A stretch of DNA of 64,000 nucleotides from Mycolicibacterium neworleansense (GCF_001245615.1 NZ_CWKH01000003.1:310001-374000), one strand, 5' to 3'. Numbered from the stretch's first letter, positions 20,205 to 31,631 are shown. The notes: generated from the sequence alone by a model not told the origin. Numbers and translations: made by a program.

Positions 20205-20517
20205 GTCGACTCCCCTTGCTTCCACCCGGTTGCGTCGCGATGCTCAGCAAATACTCTACGCTTCGGCCGCGAGGCCGATCAAGCAGCCAAGCGGCGCGGA
20301 TCCATGTTTCGCAGCAATACGCATCAAGGTCAGTAATTGCGCTTTCAACTGCAATTTTGGGGAAGAGGCCGACAATCCTGACAAGCCCTCAGCAGGCACG
20401 AGCGATGAATTACCCGGCAGACAGCAAATCTACTCAGCGAAGTGCAAATGGTGACCGACCGGCGCCAACCAAGGCCGGGCGGCCCAATGGGTCCGCCCGC
20501 CTCCTCGGATTGTCAGA
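20205..20517. other. Intergenic region between the two exported paralogues
   Basis: 313 bp with lower GC than its surroundings (for example TTGCGCTTTCAACTGCAATTTTGG). It holds the promoter and leader of protein A at the left and the terminator hairpin of protein B at the right. No further gene is supported. Confidence 0.6.
20477..20498 (-). terminator. Short GC hairpin after the second Trp/Gly-rich exported protein gene
   Basis: Arms GGGCGGCCC (20477-20485) and GGG-T-CCGCCC (20489-20498, one bulged base) with a 3-nt loop AAT, about 20 bp beyond the stop of the 20518 gene. There is no T-run, so confidence is moderate. Confidence 0.5.
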
Positions 20518-20928
20518 TCAGTCGCTGTGGTTCCACGCGCCGCCGGCCTTGCCATGAATGGCGGCGCCGCCGCCCTTGCCGTTGGCCAGACCGCCGCCGG
20601 GGTATCCCTTGCTCCAGTCGTGACCGGCCCACGCACCGCCGGGCCACGGGCTGACAAGGGGCGGGGTCTCGGCGCCACCAGACAGGCTGGGCACGCCGGA
20701 GATGCCAGAGATGGCAGAGGTCACCGGATCGCTACCGACCTTGGTGAAGGGGGCTTTGTTGCCGCCGGGCTTGGCCGGCGCGACGGGATCGCTACCGACC
20801 TTCGTGACAGGTGCGGCATCGGCCACCGCGACCGAGCCGAGGATCGGAGCGAGTGCCACTGCACCCGCGGCCACGATCACGCCGGCCGTGCGCTTGATCT
20901 TGTCCAGTCTCTCCATTGTTGCCGCCAT
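20518..20928 (-). CDS. Exported Trp/Gly-rich repeat protein B
   Basis: A 136-aa exported protein with signal peptide (hydrophobic core ~15-36, cleavage near ADA-AP). The mature region starts with two copies of TKVGSDPV (about 42-49 and 62-69). It ends in the block PLVSPWPGGAWAGHDWSKG, GGGLANGKGGG and GKAGGAWNH, which it shares with protein A. The function is unknown. The ATG at 20928 has AAGGA about 7 nt upstream; the ATG at 20934 sits too close to it. Both genes face the same way but are 313 bp apart, so separate promoters are likely. Confidence 0.8.
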   Translation of the reverse strand: MAATMERLDKIKRTAGVIVAAGAVALAPILGSVAVADAAPVTKVGSDPVAPAKPGGNKAPFTKVGSDPVTSAISGISGVPSLSGGAETPPLVSPWPGGAWAGHDWSKGYPGGGLANGKGGGAAIHGKAGGAWNHSD

Positions 20929-21116
20929 GGTCATGTCCTTTGCCCGACCCGGCGCGATCGCCGGACCACTGGCAACAAGGTTACCGACGGGTAATTAGGT
21001 GGTTCAAGCACTTGAGACGCGGTTCATACTGCAGACGCAACGCAACCCATAACACCATCGAGCAAATGTGAGAAGCGCCGTGAAAGCAGGACTGAGATCA
21101 GATAGTGAGTTTGCTG

Positions 21117-22343
21117 TCAGGCCAACGTCGATGGGATCAGCGGCTCGTCGAGCAGCCGCCCGAAACGCTCGGTCAGCGTCACGCCGTCGGGGCGGTCGTC
21201 CAACCACCGGCGCAGCAATCGGTAACCCTCGATGTAGGTGCTGGTGTAGGCCCGCCACAACGGCGAGGACAGGAACCGCAGCGATTGCCTGGCCCGATCG
21301 TCGCCGACCAGCAGCCACCGCTTGAGAAATTCGGCCACCTCGTCGACGTCACGGTGCTCGTCGTGCAGCATCAGCGCCGCGTCCTGGCGCACGTCGGCCA
21401 GCCCGGCCATCGCCTCCGAGATCGCCTCGGCGCGTTCCCCGTCGAACCGCAGCCCCAGATCGGCATAGATGTCGGCGGCCCACGCGCCCCAGCCGGGTCC
21501 GACGATGGCGTGTAGCGCCAGGTCGGCCAGACCCTCGGCCATCAGGCATTGCGGGGTGTTGACGAGGAAAATCGTCTGTTCCAGCTCGCCGTCACGGGCC
21601 ACCAGGCCGGCTTCTTTCCGGCAGTGCTCGGTGTGATGGCCGGGATACGACTCGTGGGCCACCAGCCTGGGCAGGTTGGCCATCTGCTGTTTGAGGTCGG
21701 CGTTGACCGCCACGGTGGACTTGTAGTCGCCCAGGTAGTAATTGAAGCCCGACCAGGGTTTGTCGGTGACCACCTCGTAGGTGATGGTCTCGGTCTCCGG
21801 CAGCGGGTAGGCGGCGCGCACCTTGTCACGCAGGGCCGACGAGAACGCGTGGATGCACTCCTCGAGGCGGGCGGGCGGGATCTCGTCCCCGCTGCGGTGC
21901 GCCTGGATCCGCTCGGCCAGTGGGCCGGTGCCGCCGAGTGCTTCGTCGAGTTTGGCGTGGGCCTCGCGGTAGCGCTCCGGATCGCCCTTGCTGATCCGCA
22001 CGTCGAAGTAGGCCTGCACCTCGTCGACGAATCCGACCTCTTCACCGGCGAATTTCCGGCCCGCGCAATTGAGCGCCCGCAGGTGCGCGGCGATGTATTC
22101 GGCGCGGTCGCGGTCGAGATCGTCGGGGATCTGGGTGAGCAGGCGGTCAGCCTGACGGGCCAGATCGGCCGGGTCGGGCGGCGGCTCGTTCTCCACCGCC
22201 CGGCGCAGCTGCGGGTCGCCGGTGAAGGAGTCGACGTAGCCGTCCTCCACGCGGTCGAAGCGCAGTCCGAGGAGCAGATATTCGCGGATGAGGGCGGCCG
22301 AGTCCGCCGATTTGTCCGCTCCGAAGTCCATCCCGTTCGCCAT
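21117..22343 (-). CDS. DUF885 family protein (putative metallopeptidase-like)
   Basis: A 408-aa cytosolic protein of the DUF885 family. The hallmark [11 protein letters not shown] near residue 230 resembles a zinc-binding HExxH-type helix. C-terminal segments [14 protein letters not shown] and [18 protein letters not shown] are also typical. Family members are predicted metallopeptidases, sometimes acting on dipeptides, but this protein's substrate is unknown. The ATG at 22343 diverges from coaA with only 30 bp between the starts, so both genes have very short leaders or are leaderless. Confidence 0.85.
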   Translation of the reverse strand: MANGMDFGADKSADSAALIREYLLLGLRFDRVEDGYVDSFTGDPQLRRAVENEPPPDPADLARQADRLLTQIPDDLDRDRAEYIAAHLRALNCAGRKFAGEEVGFVDEVQAYFDVRISKGDPERYREAHAKLDEALGGTGPLAERIQAHRSGDEIPPARLEECIHAFSSALRDKVRAAYPLPETETITYEVVTDKPWSGFNYYLGDYKSTVAVNADLKQQMANLPRLVAHESYPGHHTEHCRKEAGLVARDGELEQTIFLVNTPQCLMAEGLADLALHAIVGPGWGAWAADIYADLGLRFDGERAEAISEAMAGLADVRQDAALMLHDEHRDVDEVAEFLKRWLLVGDDRARQSLRFLSSPLWRAYTSTYIEGYRLLRRWLDDRPDGVTLTERFGRLLDEPLIPSTLA

Positions 22344-22373
22344 GCCCACAACCGTAGATGTAAGACTGACCGA

Positions 22374-23312
22374 ATGCCGCGGCCGAGCGAGCCGAGCCCC
22401 TATGTGGAGTTCGACCGAAGTCAATGGCGTGCACTGCGCATGTCGACACCGCTGAAACTCACCGAGGACGAACTGCTGCGCCTGCGGGGTATGGGCGAGA
22501 AACTCGACATCCTCGAGGTCGAAGAGGTCTACCTGCCACTGGCCCGGTTGATCCATCTGCAGGTGGCGGCGCGGCAACGGTTGTTCGCCGCAACGGCGGA
22601 GTTCCTCGGTGAGCCACAGCAGAATCCGGACCGGCCGGTGCCGTTCGTCATCGGCGTCGCGGGCAGCGTGGCGGTCGGGAAATCGACCACCGCCCGTGTG
22701 CTGCAGGCGCTGTTGGCCCGCTGGGGCCACCATCCGCGGGTCGACCTCGTCACCACCGACGGGTTCCTCTACCCGAACAAGGAACTCAACCGCCGGAACC
22801 TCATGCACCGCAAGGGATTCCCGGAGAGCTACGACCGGCGCGGCCTGATGCGCTTTGTCACCGCGGTGAAATCCGGCGCCGACGAGGTCTGCGCGCCGGT
22901 GTACTCACACCTGCTCTACGACATCGTGCCGGGCGAGAAGCAGGTGGTGCGGCATCCGGACATCCTGATCCTGGAAGGGCTGAACGTCCTGCAGACCGGG
23001 CCGGCGCTGATGGTCTCGGACCTGTTCGACTTCTCGGTGTACGTCGACGCGCGCATCGAGGACATCGAGCAGTGGTACATCTCCCGGTTCCTGACAATGC
23101 GCTCGACCGCGTTCGCGGATCCGGCCTCGCACTTCCACCACTACTCGACGCTGACCGATGAGCAGGCCGTGTTCGCGGCCCGGGACATCTGGCATTCCAT
23201 CAACCGGCCCAACCTGATCGAGAACATCCTGCCGACCCGGCCGCGGGCCACCCTGGTGCTCCGCAAGGATGCCGACCATTCGATCAACCGGCTGCGGCTG
23301 CGCAAGCTCTAG
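22374..23312 (+). CDS. coaA: Type I pantothenate kinase
   Basis: A 312-aa pantothenate kinase, the first step of coenzyme A synthesis. The P-loop is [12 protein letters not shown] (residues ~94-105), followed by [19 protein letters not shown] and the C-terminal [11 protein letters not shown] region. Length and motifs match mycobacterial CoaA exactly. The ATG at 22374 follows the short divergent gap with the DUF885 gene. Confidence 0.97.
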   Translation: MPRPSEPSPYVEFDRSQWRALRMSTPLKLTEDELLRLRGMGEKLDILEVEEVYLPLARLIHLQVAARQRLFAATAEFLGEPQQNPDRPVPFVIGVAGSVAVGKSTTARVLQALLARWGHHPRVDLVTTDGFLYPNKELNRRNLMHRKGFPESYDRRGLMRFVTAVKSGADEVCAPVYSHLLYDIVPGEKQVVRHPDILILEGLNVLQTGPALMVSDLFDFSVYVDARIEDIEQWYISRFLTMRSTAFADPASHFHHYSTLTDEQAVFAARDIWHSINRPNLIENILPTRPRATLVLRKDADHSINRLRLRKL

Positions 23313-23323
23313 CGGAAAACCGC

Positions 23324-23890
23324 TCAGCCGCGTTCCCAGCCGCCCCATTCGTTGCCGACGAACCGCTGGCCGTCGGCAATCACGAAGTGGTGCAAGAACA
23401 CCTGGAGTGCGGGCTGCATCCGCTGGTGTAGTTCGGTCATCGCGGTGACCAGTTCGGGGGTCATCGGATCGACGCCCTCCGGCTTCTCGGGCGGGATCAG
23501 GCCCAGGTGCAGAGCCATCTCCAGCTGGTAGAAGGTGAAGTCGCCGTACGGCCGCTTGGGATCACAGCCGGGGACCTCGTCGTCGAAGTAGGGATCGGAC
23601 AGTTCCCAGCTCATGTGCGCCAGCAAAGTGCGGTGCTGATCGGTGAAGCCGAACGGGCCAGACGCCGGCAGCTCCGCCACGAAGAACGAGTACTCATGGT
23701 CGGCCGGCGGTCGTTCGTAGCCGTATTCGCCTGTGGCACAGACCCCGAACCCGGTGGCGATGCGCAGCAGGTCGAGGTCACCGGGCTCGGTGTCCCAACC
23801 CGGCGGGAAGCACGGTGCGCCCACTTCGGTTCCGTCCCAGCCGATCCGTACCGCCCGCAGCCGCTCGGTGTGTTCTGGTGCCCAGTGCAT
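23324..23890 (-). CDS. Hypothetical protein
   Basis: A 188-aa soluble protein (MHWAPEHTERLRAVRIGWDG...) rich in acidic and aromatic residues. I do not recognise a family. Features are a Trp/Tyr-rich N-terminal half (TGEYGYERPPADHEYSFFVAE can be read as a beta-rich core) and a helical C-terminal third ending VGNEWGGWERG. No signal peptide or membrane helix is seen. It is convergent with coaA, with 11 bp between stops. The GTG at 23896 is an equally possible start. Confidence 0.7.
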   Translation of the reverse strand: MHWAPEHTERLRAVRIGWDGTEVGAPCFPPGWDTEPGDLDLLRIATGFGVCATGEYGYERPPADHEYSFFVAELPASGPFGFTDQHRTLLAHMSWELSDPYFDDEVPGCDPKRPYGDFTFYQLEMALHLGLIPPEKPEGVDPMTPELVTAMTELHQRMQPALQVFLHHFVIADGQRFVGNEWGGWERG

Positions 23891-23922
23891 TTCCACCCGA
23901 CGATTATCAGCCCGCGCACGGG

Positions 23923-23954
23923 CAACGCCCAGAACCCTTGGGCTCTGGGCGTTG
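23923..23954 (-). terminator. Terminator-like hairpin after the 23962 gene
   Basis: Arms CAACGCCCAGA (23923-23933) and TCTGGGCGTTG (23944-23954) form a perfect 11-bp stem with a 10-nt loop, 7 bp beyond the stop of the membrane protein gene. Confidence 0.75.
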
Positions 23955-23961
23955 CGAGGGG

Positions 23962-24375
23962 TCAGGCCGGGATCCGCCGGACGCCGACGTACTGCAGCTC
24001 AGCCATCGCCAGCGTGTAGATGCCGGTGCCGATGACGAACACCACGCCCGCGGTGGTGAGCGTCATGGTGAATACGGCGACCAATGCGATCACCGTGCAG
24101 GCGGCGTTGGCGATCACCGTGCCGATACCGGCGGGGCGTACCCGCTCGATGCCGGCGAGGGCGAACACCGCGATGCCGTAGACGACCGAGAAGACGCCGA
24201 CGCCATATTCGACGGATTTCGGCAGCCCGGTGAGATCGGCGAACCACCCGGCCGCGGCCAGCAGTGCGATACCGCTGATGCCGACGAGGACTGCGTCGAG
24301 CCGCATCGCCAGGCGCAGCAGCGAATCGGCTGCCTTCCTGGTGCCCGCGGTTCCGGTGGCGGTGATGGCGGTCAT
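23962..24375 (-). CDS. Small four-helix membrane protein (tandem paralogue 1)
   Basis: A 137-aa integral membrane protein with four predicted helices (about 28-48, 56-76, 83-103 and 108-130) and a C-terminal LQYVGVRRIPA tail. Its neighbour at 24495-24920 has the same layout and tail (LQYRGVRRLA), so the pair arose by tandem duplication. The ATG is preceded by GAAGGAGAATC. The function is unknown. Confidence 0.78.
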   Translation of the reverse strand: MTAITATGTAGTRKAADSLLRLAMRLDAVLVGISGIALLAAAGWFADLTGLPKSVEYGVGVFSVVYGIAVFALAGIERVRPAGIGTVIANAACTVIALVAVFTMTLTTAGVVFVIGTGIYTLAMAELQYVGVRRIPA

Positions 24376-24432
24376 GATTCTCCTTCTTCCGGTGGTGATT
24401 TCCTGTCATGCATTCACTGAAGGTGTGGAGCA

Positions 24433-24481
24433 CGGTGCGGGGATACTCGCCGTAACCTCTTCCGCCGGGCACCCCGCACCG
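24433..24481 (-). terminator. Hairpin after the 24495 gene
   Basis: Arms CGGTGCGGGG (24433-24442) and CCCCGCACCG (24472-24481), a perfect 10-bp stem with a 29-nt loop, located just past the stop. No T-run. Confidence 0.5.
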
Positions 24482-24494
24482 GCTCGGGGAGGAG

Positions 24495-24920
24495 TCACGC
24501 CAGACGGCGCACTCCGCGGTATTGCAGCCAGGCCAACACGACGGTGGCGCTGACGAATCCGAGTACCAACTCGACACCGGCCCCGGTCAACGGCAACCAA
24601 TGGGCCACGATGGCGATGACCGTGGAGATCGCGAAGACGACGTTGCCGGCGAGGACCGCGACGCCCACGCGCCGGACGTGCGAGACCGCAGCCAGGACGT
24701 ACAGCAGCGCGCCGTAACCCACGAGGGCGGCGCCGACGAACCATCCGGCTGTGGCCGACAAACCGGCGATGCGGGCCAGCTGATCGGCGGCCATCGCCAC
24801 CAGCAGACCGACGCCGGCACACACGGTGGCATCAGCTCGTAGGGCGAACCGCAGCAGGAAGTCGTCCGGGGCCGCTCCGGCAGTGGAGTCGGTTCGAGGT
24901 CGGTTCAGGATCGCGGTCAT
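24495..24920 (-). CDS. Small four-helix membrane protein (tandem paralogue 2)
   Basis: A 141-aa membrane protein with four helices and a short charged N-terminus (MTAILNRPRTDSTAGAAPDD). Alignment by eye with its downstream neighbour shows a shared order: LLRxAxRxDA in helix 1, ADLTGL/ARIAGL before helix 2, GVGVFSVVYG/VGAALVGYGA, and the LQY-GVRR ending. The ATG at 24920 has GAGGAG 6 nt upstream. It lies 119 bp from paralogue 1 with a hairpin between them, so the two may be separately transcribed. The function is unknown. Confidence 0.76.
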   Translation of the reverse strand: MTAILNRPRTDSTAGAAPDDFLLRFALRADATVCAGVGLLVAMAADQLARIAGLSATAGWFVGAALVGYGALLYVLAAVSHVRRVGVAVLAGNVVFAISTVIAIVAHWLPLTGAGVELVLGFVSATVVLAWLQYRGVRRLA

Positions 24921-25056
24921 GTCGGGCTCCTCGGCGATGAGGGTGTCGATTGGTGGAACACCCTCGACACTGCTCACCGGGCGCTGCCAGATCGACGCCA
25001 ATCACTGCCAACCACTGCCAAGCCCAGGTCAGCGCTGTTTTGAGAAAGCGGGAAAT

Positions 25057-26430
25057 CTACCGGCCGGCCGACCCGGCCACCGGCGCCAGGTCGCCGCGCA
25101 GGTCCGCGGCGATCACCCGAGCCGCCGCGTTCTGCCAGTTGTGCAGTGAGCGCTGCGGCACCTCGGTGACCAGCCACTGCCAGGCCTGCCGCGCGACCGG
25201 GTCGAGCCCGGCCGCGGTGGCGTTCTGCGCGTAGGCGCGGACCCCGACGACGTAGGGGAAGTAAAGCGAGTTGTAGTGGCGCCACTGCTCGGTGGTGCCG
25301 AAGTCGCCGCCGTCGCGGGGCTTGAGCGCGGCGATGCGGTCGGCCAACAGTGCCTTGAGTTCGTTGGCCCGTTCCAGCGGCTGGTCCGGCGCCCCGCGCT
25401 CGGCCAGCCGGACATCGATGGCAGGCAGGGCGGTCAGCGGGCTGGCGACCAGTTTGGAAAGGTCGCCGTAGTGGCCCAGGGCGCGACGGGTGAGCCGGGC
25501 GAAGGCGTCGTCGTCGATGCCGCCCAACGGGTGATCGGACCGCAGCGGCAGCGCGGCCTCGGTCTGGCGCAGCGCTTCACGGTCGGCGCGAAGGTCCGGG
25601 GACCGCGAGAAGGCCAGCCGGTCGAGCAGTCCGGCCAGCGGGTCGGCCAGGACCTCCACCGCCACGGCGACGGCCAGGCTGGTGAACAACAGAATCGTCA
25701 TCACGGTGCGGCCGGTGCCCGAATCCAGTACCACCATCCCGACCAGGGCCTGGGCCCCGAACGGAACCGCGACCACCAGCGTGCCGATGATCGAGCGGCG
25801 CATGTCCACCCGCAGTGCCTGGCCTTCGTCGAATGCGTCCCAGATCGCGACGGCCACTCCGAGCAGCGCGACGTCGAATCCCGTGGAGGCCAGGGCCAAC
25901 CAGCTCGGCAGTAACCCGAGCGGGATGACCAAAATCACGTTGCCCAGGGCGAAGAACAGCGTCGCGACGATGATGAAACCCACCACCGACCGGGGTTTCG
26001 CACCGCCGAGCACAGCCTTGATCATGGCGCCCAGCGCGGACAGCGAGATCACCGCGAACATCACCCAGTGCCCGGTGCGGAGCGGGCCGTCGACACTGCC
26101 GGCCAGTCCGGCCCCGGCCATCGCCAGCACCGCGACGGCGAAGATCGCGGCGATCTCCCCGGCGCGGGAGCGGAAGGTGTCGGCCGGGCGGGCGAGTTCG
26201 ACCATGACCGCGAACCAGGCGATGCCCGGCAGCGCCACCAGATAGATCTCGATGCGGCTGAGCACTTCCGAGCCGGTGACCAGCCGCACGGCGTCCAGCG
26301 CGACGACCAGCGCGAAGCTGGTCAGCCCGATCGCCGCGAGGACGAGGACGGGCTTACGCGGGTCGCGGGCGAGCAGGTAAAGACCCAGCCACCAGCTGAG
26401 CGTGAAGACCACTGCCGACAGCGCAGCCAT
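25057..26430 (-). CDS. Polytopic membrane protein with C-terminal soluble domain
   Basis: A 457-aa protein of unknown function. Roughly the first 290 residues form eight or nine membrane helices (first helix MAALSAVVFTLSWWLGLYLLA). The remaining ~165 residues are soluble and charged (FSRSPDLRADREALRQTEAALP, RALGHYGDLSKLVASPL). The architecture recalls 7TM sensor input domains followed by a cytosolic domain, but no kinase, cyclase or DNA-binding motif is visible. The start is the ATG at 26430, since upstream codons overlap the prenyltransferase gene. Confidence 0.75.
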   Translation of the reverse strand: MAALSAVVFTLSWWLGLYLLARDPRKPVLVLAAIGLTSFALVVALDAVRLVTGSEVLSRIEIYLVALPGIAWFAVMVELARPADTFRSRAGEIAAIFAVAVLAMAGAGLAGSVDGPLRTGHWVMFAVISLSALGAMIKAVLGGAKPRSVVGFIIVATLFFALGNVILVIPLGLLPSWLALASTGFDVALLGVAVAIWDAFDEGQALRVDMRRSIIGTLVVAVPFGAQALVGMVVLDSGTGRTVMTILLFTSLAVAVAVEVLADPLAGLLDRLAFSRSPDLRADREALRQTEAALPLRSDHPLGGIDDDAFARLTRRALGHYGDLSKLVASPLTALPAIDVRLAERGAPDQPLERANELKALLADRIAALKPRDGGDFGTTEQWRHYNSLYFPYVVGVRAYAQNATAAGLDPVARQAWQWLVTEVPQRSLHNWQNAAARVIAADLRGDLAPVAGSAGR

Positions 26431-26450
26431 AGCTTCAGTTTGGCACGCGC

Positions 26451-27242
26451 CTACTTTCCGAAGCGACGGTGCCGGGCCGTGTAATCGCGCAGCGCGCGCA
26501 GGAAATCGACGCGGCGGAAGGCGGGCCAGTACGCCTCGGTGAACCACATCTCCGAATATGCGCTCTGCCACAACAGGAATCCGGACAGGCGTTGCTCACC
26601 CGAGGTGCGGATCACCAGGTCCGGATCGGGTTGCCCTGAGGTGTAGAGGTTCTCCGAGATGCCGTCGACGGTGACCGCTTCGACGAGTTGTTCGGCGGTG
26701 GCGCCATTGGCCAGTTCCTTCGACAACAACGAGCGCACCGCATCGACGATCTCCTGGCGTCCCCCGTAGGCGACGGCGACGTTCACATGGAACTGCCCGC
26801 CCCGGCCGTTGGTCGATTCGACGGCCTCACGCAGCCGGCGGGCCGGCTCCTCCCCCAACAACTCCAGGTCACCGACGGTGCGCACCGTCCAGGTGTTCGA
26901 CGGGGCGCAGATCTCCTCGACCACGTCGGTGATGATCTCGAGCAGGGCCGACAGCTCTTCGGGGTCGCGTTGCAGGTTCTCGGTCGAGAGCAGGTAGACC
27001 GTCGTCATCTCGATACCGGCGGCCTGACACCAGCGCAGCATCTCGGCGATCTTGGCCGCACCCATCCGGTAGCCGATGCTGACGTCGTCGTAACCCGCGT
27101 CACGCGCCCAGCGGCGGTTCCCGTCGCACAACACCGCGATGTGACGAGGTAGTTCAGATCGGGACTGCGCCAGCTCGTGACGCAACCGCATCTCGTAGAG
27201 CCGATAGGCCGGTTCCTTGAGTCGCGGGGGAATGATGTCCAC
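26451..27242 (-). CDS. Short-chain cis-prenyl diphosphate synthase (UppS family; Z,E-FPP synthase-like)
   Basis: A 263-aa cis-prenyltransferase. The diphosphate-binding [13 protein letters not shown], the [12 protein letters not shown] segment and the C-terminal [20 protein letters not shown] are typical. The sequence is very close to Rv1086, which makes omega,E,Z-farnesyl diphosphate for decaprenyl phosphate synthesis; that function is transferred by similarity. The GTG at 27242 is chosen because it gives the Rv1086-like N-terminus [17 protein letters not shown]. It is divergent from the hemolysin III gene. Confidence 0.92.
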   Translation of the reverse strand: MDIIPPRLKEPAYRLYEMRLRHELAQSRSELPRHIAVLCDGNRRWARDAGYDDVSIGYRMGAAKIAEMLRWCQAAGIEMTTVYLLSTENLQRDPEELSALLEIITDVVEEICAPSNTWTVRTVGDLELLGEEPARRLREAVESTNGRGGQFHVNVAVAYGGRQEIVDAVRSLLSKELANGATAEQLVEAVTVDGISENLYTSGQPDPDLVIRTSGEQRLSGFLLWQSAYSEMWFTEAYWPAFRRVDFLRALRDYTARHRRFGK

Positions 27243-27297
27243 GAGAGTCCAGACTACTGTGAGCGTCGGGGTAGACCATGGTTCCAATGGAGGTGAG

Positions 27298-28041
27298 ATG
27301 ACCGCGCCGACGGGTAGCACCAAGCCCTACCGTTCCGCGGCCGCACTGAGCCGGCCCGCAGAAGACCTGCCCGAAGCCGTCGCCGAAGGCGTCGCCCAGT
27401 TCCTCGGCAAACCGCGCGCCCGCGGCTGGATCCACGTGTACTCGGCGGTCGTCGCATTCATCGCCGGAGCGGCCCTGGTGTCGGTGTCGTGGTCGGTGGA
27501 ATCGACCCGGGCCGGGCTGGCGACACTGCTCTACACCTTCACGATCGTGGCGATGTTCACCGTCAGCGGCACCTATCACCGGGTGAACTGGAAATCCGAG
27601 CGCGCCCGCAAATGGATGAAGCGCCTCGATCACTCGATGATCTTCATCTTCATCGCCGGCAGCTACACCCCGTTCGCCCTGCTGGCCTTGCCGGAATCCA
27701 AAGGCATGGTGCTGTTCTGGATCGTGTGGGGTGGGGCGATCGCGGGCGTGCTGCTCAAGATGTTCTGGCCGTCGGCACCGCGCTGGCTCGGCGTCCCGCT
27801 CTACATCCTGTTGGGCTGGGTGGCGGCCTGGTTCATCGGGCCGATCATGCACGGGGCCGGTGTGGCCGCGGTGGTCCTGCTGATCGTCGGCGGCGCGCTG
27901 TACAGCATCGGCGGCGTGCTCTACGCACTCAAATGGCCCAACCCGTGGCCGACCACCTTCGGCCATCACGAGTTCTTCCACGCCTGCACGGCGGTGGCGG
28001 CGATCTGTCACTACATCGCCATGTGGTTCGCCGTCTTCTGA
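27298..28041 (+). CDS. Hemolysin III family membrane protein (PAQR-like)
   Basis: A 247-aa seven-helix membrane protein of the HlyIII/YqfA group, related to eukaryotic PAQR receptors. The conserved motifs are SGTYHR in helix 2, [15 protein letters not shown] in helix 3 and HHEFFHACT before the last helix; their Ser, Asp and His residues form the family's probable metal site. The haemolysin name is historical; the function in mycobacteria is unknown. The ATG has GGAGGTGAG just upstream. It corresponds to Rv1085c by position. Confidence 0.92.
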   Translation: MTAPTGSTKPYRSAAALSRPAEDLPEAVAEGVAQFLGKPRARGWIHVYSAVVAFIAGAALVSVSWSVESTRAGLATLLYTFTIVAMFTVSGTYHRVNWKSERARKWMKRLDHSMIFIFIAGSYTPFALLALPESKGMVLFWIVWGGAIAGVLLKMFWPSAPRWLGVPLYILLGWVAAWFIGPIMHGAGVAAVVLLIVGGALYSIGGVLYALKWPNPWPTTFGHHEFFHACTAVAAICHYIAMWFAVF

Positions 28042-28048
28042 CGCGAAA

Positions 28049-28078
28049 GCCCCGCACCACCCAAAGGTGATGCGGGGC
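28049..28078. terminator. Bidirectional terminator between hemolysin III and KSI-like genes
   Basis: Arms GCCCCGCA (28049-28056) and TGCGGGGC (28071-28078), with an inner CACC/GGTG pairing. It lies between the convergent stops at 28041 and 28091. Confidence 0.8.
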
Positions 28079-28090
28079 CTGCGGCAAGGA

Positions 28091-28465
28091 CTAGAGGGTG
28101 ACGGCGTCGGCCTGCGACCAGTAGGCCTTCATCGCGGTGATCTTGCCTTCGTCGTTGAACACCATCACGTCGATGGGCTCGATCCGCATGCTGCTGGTGC
28201 CGAAGTCGAGCGTGAGCCGGAAGTGGAAGGCGGCCTCGTGGCCGGCCACCCGCAGCGTCACCAGCTCGGCCTTGCCCTTGACGTTCTCCACGTTGGCGTA
28301 GAAGCCGCGGATGGCGGCCCGTCCGATGTGGACCTCACCGCCGCCCACCGGATCCTCGACGGTCGCATCGTCGGCGTACAGCTCGGCGATCTCGTCAGCG
28401 GTTCCGCTGGAGACCAATTCGAGGTAGCGGTTGACGGTCTGGGTGATCTGCTCGGCGTTGGGCAT
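28091..28465 (-). CDS. Ketosteroid isomerase-like (SnoaL fold) protein
   Basis: A 124-aa protein closely resembling bacterial delta5-3-ketosteroid isomerase. The catalytic residues align at the same numbers as the Comamonas enzyme: Tyr14 (NRYLELV), Asp38 (ATVEDPVG) and Asp99 (EPIDVMVF). Other conserved pieces are LYADDATVEDP and MKAYWSQ. It would shift the double bond of 3-oxo-delta5 steroids, which fits a sterol-degrading mycobacterium; the true substrate is inferred. The ATG at 28465 abuts the DUF255 gene stop by 10 bp, so co-transcription is possible. Confidence 0.85.
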   Translation of the reverse strand: MPNAEQITQTVNRYLELVSSGTADEIAELYADDATVEDPVGGGEVHIGRAAIRGFYANVENVKGKAELVTLRVAGHEAAFHFRLTLDFGTSSMRIEPIDVMVFNDEGKITAMKAYWSQADAVTL

Positions 28466-28475
28466 GGCCGCGAGG

Positions 28476-30465
<1,990 letters not shown>

Positions 30466-30485
<20 letters not shown>

Positions 30486-30768
30486 GTGACTGACCCTGGC
30501 GGTCATCGGGAGTGGTGTCGGCCGCATCGCCTTCGGTGTTCTCGACGGTGCCTTCATCGGCAGCCTGGTCCGGCTCGGGGTGTTCCCGGTCGAAGGATTC
30601 GGGCAGCTTGCGCAGATGCCGGTTCATCGACCAGACCAGCGCGAAGGTGCCGATCAGCAACGCCACCGTGACCAGCAGGCCCAGCGGGGTGGCCTTACCG
30701 AACTCGGGCCCGGTATTTCGGGGCTCCTCGGCGAGCAGTGTGACCACTGCGGTCAAAGTGTCGATCAT
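30466..30768 (-). CDS. Small single-helix membrane protein linked to mca
   Basis: A 100-aa protein with one membrane helix (about residues 29-47, [20 protein letters not shown]). A basic juxtamembrane stretch (NRHLRKLP) and a long acidic C-terminal tail ([15 protein letters not shown]) follow. Its ATG overlaps the mca stop by 4 nt and its 3' end overlaps the DUF255 gene, so mca, this gene and the DUF255 gene form one unit. It matches Rv1083; the function is unknown. Confidence 0.85.
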
Positions 30769-31631
30769 TTCTCAATCCCGGTGAACAGGTCGTCTTCCGG
30801 CAGATTCACCGGCACGCGCGACCGCGCCAACTCGAACTCTTCAGTCGGCCACAGCCGCTGCTGCCACTCGATCGGCGCATGGAAGAAGTCGCCTTTCGGG
30901 TCGATCTGGGTCGCGTGCGCGCGCAGCGCATCGTCCCGCTGACTGAAGTACTCCGAGCATTCAACACGGGTGGTGACCCGGTTGGCGAATATGTCGTGAT
31001 CGGGGTCCCAGTGCTCCAGCCATTTGGCGAAGGGTCCCTGCTGACCGTTCTTGGCGAATTCGTCCTGCAGCAGTTGCATGCGCTGGCGCAGGAAGCCGTG
31101 GTTGTAATACAGCTTCGACACGGCCCAGGGCGTCCCGGCCTCGGGGTACAGCCGGTAGTCGGCCGCCGCCTCGTAGGCCGCCACCGACACCTGGTGGCAG
31201 CGGATGTGGTCGGGATGCGGGTAGCCGCCGTTCTCGTCGTAGGTGGTCAGCACGTGGGGCTGGAATTCCCGGATCACCTGGACCAGGCGGCGGACCGGCT
31301 CCTCGAGCGGCACACATGCGAAACACCCGTCCGGCAACGGGGGCAGCGGATCGCCCTCGGGCAGCCCCGAGTCGACGAAACCCAGCCAGTGGTGCTCGAC
31401 GCCGAGGATCTCGGCCGCCTTGGCCATCTCGTCGCGGCGCACCTCGGAGATCCGGCCGTGGACCTCGGGGATGTCCATCGCCGGATTGAGAATGTCGCCG
31501 CGCTCTCCGCCGGTGAGCGTCACGACCATGACGCGCACACCTTCAGCCGCATAGCGCGCGGTGGTAGCCGCCCCCTTGCTGGACTCGTCGTCCGGGTGGG
31601 CATGCACCGCCATCAACCGCAGTTCACTCAT
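30765..31631 (-). CDS. mca: Mycothiol S-conjugate amidase
   Basis: A 288-aa zinc amidase of the MshB/Mca (LmbE-like) family. Zinc ligands are in HAHPDDE (His12, Asp15) and YPHPDH, and [10 protein letters not shown] is also typical. Mca cleaves mycothiol S-conjugates of toxins and drugs to release mercapturic acids, a detoxification step specific to actinobacteria. The gene is divergent from the DUF4307 gene and heads a three-gene overlapping unit. Confidence 0.96.
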   Translation of the reverse strand: MSELRLMAVHAHPDDESSKGAATTARYAAEGVRVMVVTLTGGERGDILNPAMDIPEVHGRISEVRRDEMAKAAEILGVEHHWLGFVDSGLPEGDPLPPLPDGCFACVPLEEPVRRLVQVIREFQPHVLTTYDENGGYPHPDHIRCHQVSVAAYEAAADYRLYPEAGTPWAVSKLYYNHGFLRQRMQLLQDEFAKNGQQGPFAKWLEHWDPDHDIFANRVTTRVECSEYFSQRDDALRAHATQIDPKGDFFHAPIEWQQRLWPTEEFELARSRVPVNLPEDDLFTGIEK

